Source: a bacterium
Lineage (GTDB): Archaea > Nanoarchaeota > Nanoarchaeia > Woesearchaeales > UBA10216
Reading direction: 5' to 3'
DNA length: 15,795 nt
Assembly: GCA_024206195.1 (NCBI GenBank)
Contig: JAAGZO010000498.1
Location: forward strand, 1 to 15,795
The notes under the pieces were generated by a model. It worked only from the letters and a program-made list of their open reading frames with translations, was not told where the DNA came from and searched no databases. Both the position numbers and the translations under genes were made by a program. Positions within the stretch are counted from its first letter, which is position 1. Each line of letters begins with the position of its first letter. Shown piece by piece: positions 13,101 through 15,795 of the stretch.

Positions 13101-15539
13101 ATCAACAGTAAAAGAAGTCGGTAATCCAGCGTAATTTGCATTTTTCGTTGATACTCCTATACCAAAATCTACTTGAGCTCCTACAGCAAAATCAGTTCCG
13201 TTAACAGTAATAGTAAGATCAGTTACCCCCTGTCCGACAGAAGTATGACTCAAAGAAGTAAAACTTGGAGCCTTATTAATCTTCAAAGCATTTGCTATTT
13301 CATTACTTTCACCAAGATCTGCATTAATAACTTTTAAAGGTATCCATCCGGTCGGACAACCGTTTTTTACTTCTATAGTAGGATATATTATAGTTGAACC
13401 TTCAGTAGAAATATTTATTAATGAAATATTATTTTCAGTTATTCCTGCCCCGAAATCAAGCACAGCTCCCTGTTCAATAAAATCTGTTCCTTCTACGGTT
13501 AGTGTAATCTGTGCTTTTTCACCAAGCTGCTTATACACAGGTACAGTTATCGTACTGATTGTCGGCGCGGCATTTACAGTAAAAGAATCATACCAGACTT
13601 TATAACCCTGATTCTCAATATTCTCAATAAAGATATCACGGGTACCTAAAGTACAATCCGACGCAATATCTAAGTTAATATCAAGCCGGCCTGAATATAT
13701 ATCGACAGAATTAACTGTTATTTCATTTGTAGGAACATCAAATGTAACATCTACACCACTCGTATCAAAACCTGAACCGAGAATAGTTAACAGTTGACTG
13801 GACACATTTCGGCCGATATTATCCGATGGACTTGCGCCATTAAAACTAAGTGAATTGAGAATAAGTTCAGCCTTAACGGCCAAATATATCGGTGGAGAAA
13901 CCGTAACACCTGAATCTGTATACCCTCCGTCATCATACGAAAGTACCAAACGCCAGTAATTACTCTGAGTAGCAGTTGACGTAACCCTTATATATATATC
14001 CATCTTGGTTGTACTGGTTACTGTAGAACCTATTACATTTATACCACCATAAGACACCTCATCTTCGTTAGTAAATTCAAAATTTACACCATTTACCGTA
14101 TCAAAATCCGATCCGGAAACAGTTATAGTTGACCAGGCTGTTTCAGATGTCGGCACATTTCTTGCAATTTTCTTAGGATTAAAATCATATATTTTCGGTC
14201 TCTTTGTAATAGTAAATATTGCCTGTTTATCCGATGGACATTCACCTCCATCAGGATTTACCACATATACATTTTTTGTACCCGCACCTGCATCTTTTGT
14301 AATTTGCACAGTACAGGTAATTGTACTTGGACACTGAGAATAGTCATACTCCGTGCATACAATTCCTCCATGTTCAAATTCAATCAAAGAGCCCGGTTGA
14401 AAACTATACCCATAGACCTCATATGTAAATGTTGAATGATTTTGTCCATAAGGTCCGACTACATTAGTTGTAGAAATTTGCGGAAGAATACGCAATGGAA
14501 TTCCCTGGGTACTTGTACTTTCAGCATTGACATAAACAGAAACATTAACTGTACCTGTTATATCAGGAACTTCAAATTTAATCCACGAATTTTGCCATAA
14601 AACTACTTCATCCGCTGTTGCTAATATGGGGTCCCAACCTCCTGAAAAAGCTATACTACTTGAAGCAATTTCATCCCTGAACATACCACCTATTAAATTT
14701 AACATTACAGTTTCCCCGCCGACACTGGCTAAAGTTTCCGTAACTTCGTCTCCGGATTCATCTGTTAATTCATAAACATACGGGGCAAAATAAAGATCAT
14801 TCGCCCAGTTAAGATATGAGTTTTCTCCATTATTAAAATGAAAATAATACCCACCACCCGCATCGTGATTTGATACATAGTTTATAACTTCTACCACCAA
14901 CCGGTCTCCGCGGTCAACAGAAAGAGAGGAACTCATGCCGTCTTCACCTGCAGTCCTGCCGTCAGAGCCGCCATATGTCAACACATTATCTGTCCAGCCA
15001 GTTTCTCCTTCATCTCCACCCCTATGGGCCGAAGTATTGGAATTCTCTCTTATTACCCACTCTGTATCTCTGGTTCCTGCACCCTGCGGATACATATAAT
15101 GAGAATTTGGCCAGCTCTCTTTCCACAGATATACAGCAGCATTTGCCGCATGCTGGCAATTCCCCCAATTCTGACCACTTTTATAGCAAGCTGCTCCAAA
15201 TGAACCAAAAAATTGCCAGTCTCCCGTAGTTGTAATAGTCTGCCCTCCCTTTAAAGGATGAGATACAAAAACACCCCAACACGCATATTTACCTGTAGCA
15301 GTTGCATCAACAGTATCCGAGATATCACTTGAACCGGTATTGGTATCCATAACTCTTGCGTTACCGGAATATAAAACCTTCTCATAAGTACTGTTCCATT
15401 TGGGAGCGCTTGGATGGTTCCCCTGTTCAAAAGCATATGTAGTATCATCATATATAGGATAAATCCGCATCGCAGCTATAGCTGATGCCGGTAGTAATAA
15501 AATCAATATAATGACTAATATGTTTTTATAATTTATCAT
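1..15539 (-). CDS. Giant secreted IPT/TIG-repeat surface protein (3' end outside window)
   Basis: The frame opens with ATG at 15539 and continues to position 3, giving at least 5,179 residues. Residues 1-22 are a Sec-type signal peptide. Residues about 24-250 are a distinct, aromatic- and glycine-rich domain. From about residue 250 onward the chain is only IPT/TIG-like modules, each opening with Pro-x-hydrophobic, carrying a G-(S/T)-x-F/L turn and ending near N-P-(D/E)-x-G. Four module types form a super-unit of about 403 residues; U0 starts at residue 353, U1 at 758 and U11 at 4785. Known of the family: IPT/TIG domains are Ig-fold modules found in bacterial adhesins and other extracellular proteins. 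Inferred: a rigid extracellular fibre or adhesin. No catalytic motif was seen. The start is supported by the signal peptide directly after it and by the ATGA overlap with the upstream gene. Any membrane anchor, sorting signal or secretion-system domain would lie beyond the left edge, so the export and attachment route is unknown. Confidence 0.93.
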   Translation of the reverse strand, partial: MINYKNILVIILILLLPASAIAAMRIYPIYDDTTYAFEQGNHPSAPKWNSTYEKVLYSGNARVMDTNTGSSDISDTVDATATGKYACWGVFVSHPLKGGQTITTTGDWQFFGSFGAACYKSGQNWGNCQHAANAAVYLWKESWPNSHYMYPQGAGTRDTEWVIRENSNTSAHRGGDEGETGWTDNVLTYGGSDGRTAGEDGMSSSLSVDRGDRLVVEVINYVSNHDAGGGYYFHFNNGENSYLNWANDLYFAPYVYELTDESGDEVTETLASVGGETVMLNLIGGMFRDEIASSSIAFSGGWDPILATADEVVLWQNSWIKFEVPDITGTVNVSVYVNAESTSTQGIPLRILPQISTTNVVGPYGQNHSTFTYEVYGYSFQPGSLIEFEHGGIVCTEYDYSQCPSTITCTVQITKDAGAGTKNVYVVNPDGGECPSDKQAIFTITKRPKIYDFNPKKIARNVPTSETAWSTITVSGSDFDTVNGVNFEFTNEDEVSYGGINVIGSTVTSTTKMDIYIRVTSTATQSNYWRLVLSYDDGGYTDSGVTVSPPIYLAVKAELILNSLSFNGASPSDNIGRNVSSQLLTILGSGFDTSGVDVTFDVPTNEITVNSVDIYSGRLDINLDIASDCTLGTRDIFIENIENQGYKVWYDSFTVNAAPTISTITVPVYKQLGEKAQITLTVEGTDFIEQGAVLDFGAGITENNISLINISTEGSTIIYPTIEVKNGCPTGWIPLKVINADLGESNEIANALKINKAPSFTSLSHTSVGQGVTDLTITVNGTDFAVGAQVDFGIGVSTKNANYAGLPTSFTVDIDVAELAITGLNDVTVINRDQGYDTKLQYFEVTNKPQIDYITPDIRAQGISGSTITVVGAGPYFQSGLDVWFSTDSSGYPVDVKIDTGTIANFSSSLFELQKVTIEADAIIGDRYLVIENPDGGFYVSTIKLLEIKAEPTLTASGITVVGAVPSNQLGRNVSNKTIKITGSNFETGIASDDILFDVSLDSITIEGVTWKTTGLLEVLVSVSLNCPVGDRTVTVINPESGGSATRSDAGYFTIGEIPVISTITSPMVKEYGQSADTDGNPDKKFKIKGSDFNADLELYFGDTEIVPINASLSAGSTNYECDLVIDSNFTPTGSALDVTVVNPDLGEFTLTGAITINKKPSVTSLSQTEMGQGTEGLEITVNGAELQMGVEVDFGLGVSTVSYNYAGISNSSFTVTIDIDESATSGRRNITVTNPDLGYVTKVNYIEIIHSPDVDSVSPTSRAQGITGSTITVLGDGPYFQSGLEVWFSTSSDPYPVDVKIDTGTIADFGASSFKLQDFEVASDAQLGDRWIVVKNPDGGMSVSLIEVLEIVAAPTLDASGITVVGADPTYQLGQNVSDKTIKIAGTGFENSIDEYGVTFDVSSDSITVNSVTWKSSSLLEVLIDVSSMCPLGDRTVNVVNPDSGGIASRSDAGYFVIGAMPVISTITSPVIKEYGQRADTDGYIEKKLKIQGSGFDTDLILYFGDTEISPINVSLSAGATNYECDVVVDANFSPTGSLLDVKVVNPDLGEHSVVNTITINKKPSFTSLSQTDLGQGKTGLDLVVFGAELQDGCEIDFGIGITTTSYDYTHVPDSFTVTVDISDSATSGRRDATIMNPDLGYATKTNYINIIHSPDIDSISPTVRACGVTGSTITVIGDGPYFQSGLEVWFSTSSDPYPVDVKIDTGTIASFTASSFELREVAVDVDAQIGNRWIVVENPDGGMSISNTSVLEIKAAPTLTASGITVVGSDPSNQLGQNVTDKTVKISGTGFETGITENYVSFDVSSDSITVQSVTWKSSSLLEVLVNVSSGCPEGDRMVYLENPDSGGTVSRSDAGYFVISAMPTISTITSPTIKEYGQRAETENYPDKKFIIKGTDQDLDMELYFGNNEMTPLSASLSPGATSYECDLAIDANFTPTGSLLDVSIVNPDQGEDTLSNAITINKKPTFTSLSITAAGQGLIGSTIIVTGSDIQDGCEVVFGVGVSTYNAYYHTSSSFTVQIDVSDTATVGKRNVTIRNPDLGYATRSSYFDVTNKPVVDSISPDTRARGVTGSTITVVGDGPYFKSGLEVWFSTSSTGYPADVKIDTGTIADFTISSFKLQDFDVASDAQLGDRYIVVYNPDGGLSVSITSVLEIVSEVTLSAGGITVVGSDPSYQLGQNVVDKTIKISGTDFETGISEDDVYFDVSVDSITVQSVTWKSSSLLEALVNVSSGCPVGDRTVYVENPESGSSASRGDAGYFTIGAMPVISTITSPVVKEYGQLADTDGYPDKKFKVKGTDLDLNMELYFGDTEITPIDAELSAGATNYECDLVIGSNFSPTGSSLDVKLVNPDQGEYILSSAITVNKKPTVTSLSQTNIGQGTQDLDITVNGTELQNGVTVDFGANITVAGYNYAGIPASFVVTIDVDDSALSGKRNITVMNPDLGYVTKVNYIDIIHSPDIDSVSPTTRAQGVVGSTITVIGDGPYFQSGLDVWFSTDSSGYPVDVKIDTGTIADFGASSFKLQDFEVASDAQLGNRWIVINNPDGGLSVSLTEVLEIVAAPTLAASGITVVGADPTYQLGQNVADKTIKIAGTGFENSVDEDSVSFDVSGDSITIQSVTWKSSTLVEVVLNVSTGCPVGDRTVYLENPTSGGTVSRGDAGYFVIGVMPVISTITSPVIKEYGQRADTDGYPTKKFKIKGTDFNSEMELYFGNTEITPINALLSAGSTNYECDIAIDANFSPTGSALDVKVINPDLGEYIISGAITVNKKPVFSSLSQTNIGQGKQDLDLIIYGSELQDGCEIDFGLGITVDSYDYTHVPDSFTVTVDITESATSGRRDATIRNPDLGYATKANYINIIHSPDIDSISPTVRACGVTGSTITVIGDGPYFQSGLDVWFSTSSDPYPVDIKIDTGTMANFTASSFDLREVEVASDAQIGDRWIVVENPDGGMSISNTSVLEIKAAPTLTTSGITVNGAVPSYQLGQNVTDKTIKISGTGFETGITEDYVWFDVSSDSITIQSVTWKSSTLLEAVVNVSSGCPIGDRTVYIENPESGGTVSRSDAGYFVIGAMPVISTITSPVVKEYGQRAETENYPDKKFIFKGSNFDADLELYFGGTEMTPLNSSLSAGATFYKCDLSIDANFTPTGSALDVKVINPDLGEYIVASGITINKKPVFTSLDVTSAGQGATGSTVIVTGSDIQPDCEIDFGVGISTYNAYYHTSSSFTVQIDVSDTAIIGKKNVTITNPDLGYATKSNYFEIKNKPEVDIISPDTRARGVAGSTITILGDGPYFQSGLEVWFSTSSTGYPADVKIDTGTIADFTISSFKLQDFDVAADAQLGERYILIRNPDSGEAVSIIGVLEIVSALTLDASGITVVGANPTYQLGQNVTDKTVKITGIGFESGVGESNVSFDVSADSITVNSVTWKSSTLIEVVVDVSSMCPVGDRTVYVENPESGSVASRNDANYFTIGAMPVISTITYPVIKEYGQKARTADDPDMRFKVKGVDFDSDMDVYFGDTEMTPINITLSAGSTNYECDFIVDENFSPTGSTLDVKIINPDLGEYILGSAITINPKPVFASLNPLSAGQGTEGLEITVSGSSLQTGAEVDFGVGVSTVSYNYAGIPNTFTVTVDIINTAQAGYRDVTLINPDLGYAVKSDYFEVTHKPDGDYVTPDERAQGVFGSTITIIGDGPYFQSGLEVWFSTDSSGYPVDVKIDTGTIANFTASLFELQEFDVESDAQLGDRWMVIKNPDEGISVSASAVLEIVVQPALTASGITVVGSNPSYQLGQNSLSKTISITGSNFETGIDDNDVYFDVSGDSITVQSVSWKSAGLIDVLVNVSSGCPVGDRTVYVSNPESGGTASRGDAGYFVIGAMPVISTITSPVIKEYGQRADTDGYPTKKFKIKGTDFNSEMELYFGNTEITPINASLSAGSTNYECDLQIDSNFSPTGSALNVRLVNPDQGEYTVPNALTINKKPVFTSMDVITAGRGTIGSTVIVMGSEIQDGCYADFGVGISTYNSYYHTTSSFTVQIDISDIAVVGKRDVTIYNPDLGYATKTNYFEVTSKPDVDSIIPTIRAQGVSGSTITVIGDGPYFKSGLEVWFSTSSEAYPVDVKIDTGTMANFTASSFDLREVDVAVDAQVGDRWIVTKNPDGGIAISVTSVLEIVAPPTLTASGITITGSNPTYQLGQNTVDKTVKVTGSGFENGISESNVSFDVSGDSITIQSVTWKSSSFLEIIVNVSSGCPVGDRTVYIENPDSGGTVSRGDAGYFVIGAMPVISAITSPVVKEYGQLAETENYPAKKFKIKGTNFDSSMDMYFGDTEMSPLNISLSAGSTNYECDLTIDSNFTPTGSLLDLKLINPDQGEYVLSNAVTINKKPAFTSLSITSAGQGAAGSTVIITGSDIQTGCEIDFGVGISTYNVYYHTTSSFTVQIDVSDTAIIGKKNVTITNPDLGYATKSDYFEITNKPEVDIISPDTRARGVTGSTITVIGDGAYFQSGLEIWFSTSSTGYPADVKIDTGTISDFGVSSFKLKDFDVAADAQLGDRYIVIKNPDGGEYVSITSVLTITTELTLTASGLTVVNANPSYQLGQNVEDKMLRITGSGFETGIGDNNVSFDVSADSITVNSVTWKSSTLIEVVVDVSSMCPIGDRTVSVENPESGSTASRSDANYFTIGVMPVVSTITSPAVKEYGQRADTDGYPAMKFKIQGTNLDDELDLYFGVTEITPINATLSAGATNFECDLVIDSNFSPTGSALDVRVVNPDLGEYTMTGVMTVNSRPTFTSLSQTAIGQGTEGLDVTLSGSDLQDGAVIDFGVGVTATNYNYAGIPNSFIVTIDVSDTAVSGKRDATVMNPDLGYATKSNYIDIIHSPDIDSISPTIRAQGVTGSTITVIGDGPYFQSGVEVWFSTSSDPYPVDVKIDTGTIANFTSSTFDLEGVEIASNAQLGDRWVVVFNPDGGMSVSLTSVLEIVEAPTLTANGIAVVGSNPSYQLGQNVTDKLIKVTGTGFENGIDTDDISFDVSGDSITVQSVSWKSSILLEILVNVSSGCPAGDRTLNIENPESGGTASRGDAGYFVIGAMPVISTITSPVIKEYGQDADTDGHSDKKFKIKGTGFDEYLELYFGGTEITPINASLSAGSTNYECDLQIDSNFSPTGSALDVRIVNLDQGEYTVP
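61..150 (-). repeat. Tract in U11 nearly identical to U8
   Basis: Bases 61-150 match 3682-3771 with a single synonymous difference (TCA versus TCG for serine), offset 3621. The adjacent unit U10 differs at many positions over the same stretch. The intervening 151-236 is less similar to U8, so identity is patchy rather than continuous. Confidence 0.8.
1188..2393 (-). repeat. Super-unit U10 (402 residues), H slot; module boundaries resolved
   Basis: Fully translated. Module A (90 residues) is 2393-2124, B (103) 2123-1815, C (107) 1814-1494 and D (102) 1493-1188. A has YHTTSSF and TGCEIDFG. B opens PEVDIISPDTRARG and has the IWFSTSS motif. C has VTWKSS, SSMCPIGDRTV and NPESGSTASRSDANYF. D has VKEYGQRADTDG, DLYFG, NFECD and VVNPDLGE. 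No stop interrupts it. Confidence 0.93.
2394..3599 (-). repeat. Super-unit U9 (402 residues), T slot by C module but H-like A module
   Basis: The C ending NPDSGGTVSRGD puts this unit in the T slot with U3 and U6, but its A module carries the H-type YHTTSSF tag (with DGCYADFG), and B has IRAQG rather than RACG. It therefore looks like a hybrid in which an H-type A segment replaced the T-type one. It is the only break in the three-unit cycle from U2 to U11. Confidence 0.88.
3600..4808 (-). repeat. Super-unit U8 (403 residues), N slot
   Basis: A has the NYAGIP tag and no cysteine (TGAEVDFG). B departs from the other N units, opening HKPDGDYVTPDERAQG. C has SSGCPVGDRTV, NPESGGTASRGD. The D module is a mosaic: its middle matches U5 (3771-3866) and the adjoining D-to-C boundary matches U11 (3858-3968), both nearly identical. 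Confidence 0.9.
3771..3968 (-). repeat. Mosaic tract in U8 nearly identical to U5 and U11
   Basis: Bases 3771-3866 match 7395-7490 in U5 with two mismatches, offset 3624. Bases 3858-3968 match 237-347 in U11 with one mismatch, offset 3621. All three differences are synonymous. Neighbouring units are clearly more diverged over the same region. This is the mark of recent exchange or duplication between units three apart. Confidence 0.8.
4809..6014 (-). repeat. Super-unit U7 (402 residues), H slot
   Basis: A carries YHTSSSF with a cysteine in PDCEIDFG. B opens NKPEVDIISPDTRARG. C has SSMCPVGDRTV and ends NPESGSVASRNDANYFTIG. The DANYF ending and SSMCP are shared with U10, and 5236-5285 is identical over 50 bases to 1615-1664 in U10. 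Confidence 0.9.
6015..7223 (-). repeat. Super-unit U6 (403 residues), T slot
   Basis: A carries YDYTHVPDSF with a cysteine in DGCEIDFG, and B has VRACG, the same two markers as U3. C has SSGCPIGDRTV and ends NPESGGTVSRSD. D is slightly unusual at its conserved cysteine, reading FYKCDL where nearly all other units read NYECDL. Confidence 0.9.
7224..8432 (-). repeat. Super-unit U5 (403 residues), N slot
   Basis: A has the NYAGIP tag and no cysteine (NGVTVDFG). B opens IHSPDIDSVSPTTRAQG. C has STGCPVGDRTV and ends NPTSGGTVSRGD, the only unit with Thr instead of Asp/Glu in the N-P-D/E motif of C. Its D module shares a 96-base tract with U8 (94 of 96 bases identical). It begins the second cycle. 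Confidence 0.9.
8433..9638 (-). repeat. Super-unit U4 (402 residues), H slot
   Basis: A carries YHTSSSF with a cysteine in DGCEVVFG. B opens NKPVVDSISPDTRARG. C has SSGCPVGDRTV and ends NPESGSSASRGDAGYFTIG; the G-S in place of G-G is shared only with U7 and U10. It contains one of the five R-G-D tripeptides. A 43-base tract at 9481-9523 is identical to 5857-5899 in U7. Confidence 0.9.
9639..10847 (-). repeat. Super-unit U3 (403 residues), T slot
   Basis: A carries YDYTHVPDSF with a cysteine in DGCEIDFG. B opens IHSPDIDSISPTVRACG, so this unit has a second extra cysteine. C has SSGCPEGDRMV and ends NPDSGGTVSRSD. D departs from the others at YFGNNEM, PLSASLSPG and SYECD. The A and B markers match U6, three units away, rather than U2 or U4. 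Confidence 0.9.
10848..12059 (-). repeat. Super-unit U2 (404 residues), N slot
   Basis: A carries NYAGIS and has no cysteine (MGVEVDFG). B opens IHSPDVDSVSPTSRAQG. C has SSMCPLGDRTV and ends NPDSGGIASRSD. D opens MPVISTITSPVIKEYGQ. At 1212 bases it is the longest of U1-U10. It begins the first full N-T-H cycle. Confidence 0.9.
12060..13268 (-). repeat. Super-unit U1 (403 residues)
   Basis: A opens APSFTSLSHTS with the NYAGLP tag and no cysteine (VGAQVDFG). B opens NKPQIDYITPDIRAQG and carries the VWFST motif. C has LNCPVGDRTV and ends NPESGGSATRSD, the only unit with T-R-S-D. D has the usual YGQSADTDG, ELYFGDTEI and NYECD motifs. It is intermediate in divergence between U0 and the homogeneous units that follow, and does not fit the three-unit cycle cleanly. 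Confidence 0.88.
13269..14483 (-). repeat. Super-unit U0 (405 residues), divergent A-B-C-D
   Basis: This is the N-terminal-most super-unit and the most diverged, but it keeps the order and size of the others. The A-like module has YDYSQCP where later units have YDYTHVP or YNYAGIP, and ends VVNPDGG. The B-like module opens RPKIYDFNP. The C-like module keeps N-I-G-R-N-V-S and has SDCTLGTRD where later units have CPxGDR. The D-like module opens APTISTITVP. It has cysteines at places the later units do not. It shows that the four-module layout predates the amplification of the rest. Confidence 0.8.
14484..14792 (-). other. First IPT-like module, divergent (about residues 250-352)
   Basis: The stretch has module features: a glycine turn (VGGETVMLNLIGGMF), a central IAFSGGW strand, WIKFEVP, and a final strand pair around VNVSVYVNAES. 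It lacks the exact N-P-D-x-G ending and is the least similar of all modules. It sits where a D module would precede U0, so it may be the worn remnant of a still earlier unit. Its boundary with the N-terminal domain is approximate. Confidence 0.5.
14793..15470 (-). other. Unique N-terminal domain of the giant protein (about residues 24-250)
   Basis: This stretch does not share the module pattern of the rest of the chain. It is rich in Trp, Tyr, Gly and Asn, with alternating short hydrophobic stretches such as YACWGVFVS (near residue 84), DRLVVEVINYV (near 210-220) and GGGYYFHFNN (near 226-235). It holds three cysteines (KYACWG, AACYKS, GNCQ), which could form disulfides. The pattern suggests a single beta-sandwich of the carbohydrate-binding or appendage type, but I do not recognise a named family. 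As the only non-repeat part visible, it is the best candidate for a ligand-binding tip or a domain that caps the fibre. Confidence 0.6.
15471..15539 (-). other. Sec signal peptide coding region
   Basis: Residues 1-23: a short start with one or two charged residues (Lys5), an uninterrupted Ile/Leu/Val core over residues 7-16, Pro17, then A-S-A-I-A-A. Cleavage is expected after Ala22 (A-I-A) or an adjacent alanine. No cysteine follows the core, so this is not a lipoprotein signal. It places the whole giant protein outside the cytoplasm. Confidence 0.88.
15536..15539 (-). promoter_or_regulatory. ATGA stop-start overlap (translational coupling)
   Basis: Read on the minus strand, the four bases ATGA hold both the ATG of the giant gene (15539-15537) and the TGA of the membrane-protein gene (15538-15536). 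The 20 bases upstream of the ATG are A/T-rich and contain no GGAGG-like ribosome-binding site, only a weak TAAG about ten bases away. Inferred: ribosomes finishing the upstream gene re-initiate on the giant gene, so it needs no promoter or strong ribosome-binding site here. Confidence 0.75.
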
Positions 15540-15795
15540 ATTGTAAAACTTACATATTTACCTAAGTAGGCCAGAACCACCACGTAATATAAAATTCCCA
15601 AGTACAATACATACCTATTATCTATCCTTCTAACTACAACCAACAGAACTCCAACACAAGCAAATATTAATGCAGGTAAAATAAACACAGATAATTTAAG
15701 AAAAAACGGCACCTGCATAAACGCTAAAAATATTACTCCGGATAGCAGATATTTATTTAATCTCACCTTATCTTTAATAATTGATCCCAATACAA
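15536..15795 (-). CDS. C-terminal part of a polytopic membrane protein, family not recognised
   Basis: The frame is open from the window edge to TGA at 15536-15538, about 86 codons, so the true start probably lies outside; a TTG at 15790 is in frame but there is no sign it is used. Three hydrophobic stretches are visible: one beginning LLSGVIFLAF, one beginning LSVFILPALIFACVG, and one beginning YVLYLGILYYVVVLAYLG. A basic loop (VVRRIDNR) between the second and third suggests that this loop faces the cytoplasm. The protein ends seven residues after the last segment (KYVSFTI), so there is no soluble C-terminal domain. Its stop overlaps the start of the giant surface protein, implying one operon. 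Such a tail fits a multi-spanning polymerase, glycosyltransferase or transporter, but nothing in the sequence decides between them. A role in export or modification of its giant neighbour is only a guess from position. Confidence 0.8.
   Translation of the reverse strand, partial: VLGSIIKDKVRLNKYLLSGVIFLAFMQVPFFLKLSVFILPALIFACVGVLLVVVRRIDNRYVLYLGILYYVVVLAYLGKYVSFTI

Noticed and set aside
1..13268. CRISPR array or non-coding satellite
   Set aside because: The repeats are 1.2 kb, continuous without spacers, diverged mainly at codon level and in one frame with fixed multiple-of-three lengths, so they are coding.
14975..15229. Plus-strand open frame over the N-terminal domain, and a minus-strand frame at 15251-15451
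   Set aside because: Both overlap the signal-peptide-bearing giant frame completely; neither has a recognisable domain or a start context.
15540..15795. Promoter for the giant gene
   Set aside because: The whole stretch codes for the upstream membrane protein. A/T-rich hexamers are present by composition, and none stands out at a convincing spacing.
1..15795. Undescribed defence system or mobile element
   Set aside because: No nuclease, helicase, polymerase, transposase, integrase or toxin motif, and no terminal inverted repeats, were seen. The unusual content here is the repeat architecture.

Overview
The window is almost entirely one gene. A single reading frame on the minus strand starts with ATG at 15539 and stays open to the left edge: 5,179 codons with no stop reached, so the C-terminus lies outside. 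It encodes a secreted giant protein: signal peptide, an N-terminal domain of about 230 residues, then an uninterrupted chain of about 49 IPT/TIG-like immunoglobulin-fold modules. To its right, and upstream in transcription, the 3' end of a membrane-protein gene overlaps the giant gene's start by ATGA, so the two are probably one transcript with coupled translation. I see no RNA gene, insertion sequence, CRISPR array or intergenic gap.

The repeats are nested at three levels. (1) The basic module is 90-107 residues, begins with a proline and ends near an N-P-(D/E)-x-G motif. (2) Four different modules, A-B-C-D (about 90, 103, 107 and 102 residues), form a super-unit of 402-405 residues (1206-1215 bases). 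One divergent super-unit (U0), ten complete ones (U1-U10) and most of an eleventh (U11) are present, all in one frame. (3) From U2 onward the super-units follow a three-unit cycle (called N, T and H here), giving a higher-order period of 3621-3627 bases. Several tracts are nearly identical between units three apart but not between neighbours. This resembles satellite higher-order repeats, but within a protein-coding gene.

The host looks like an AT-rich bacterium with strong use of A-ending codons (ATA, ACA, GTA, TCA). Nothing here is a phylogenetic marker. Giant secreted beta-repeat proteins of this kind are familiar from uncultured lineages such as Omnitrophota and Elusimicrobiota, but that placement is a guess. 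The likely role is a long surface fibre or adhesin, with the N-terminal domain at one end and an anchor or export domain, if any, beyond the left edge. I translated U0-U3, U10 and U11 almost completely and sampled each other unit in the same frame; I did not check every codon of U4-U9.
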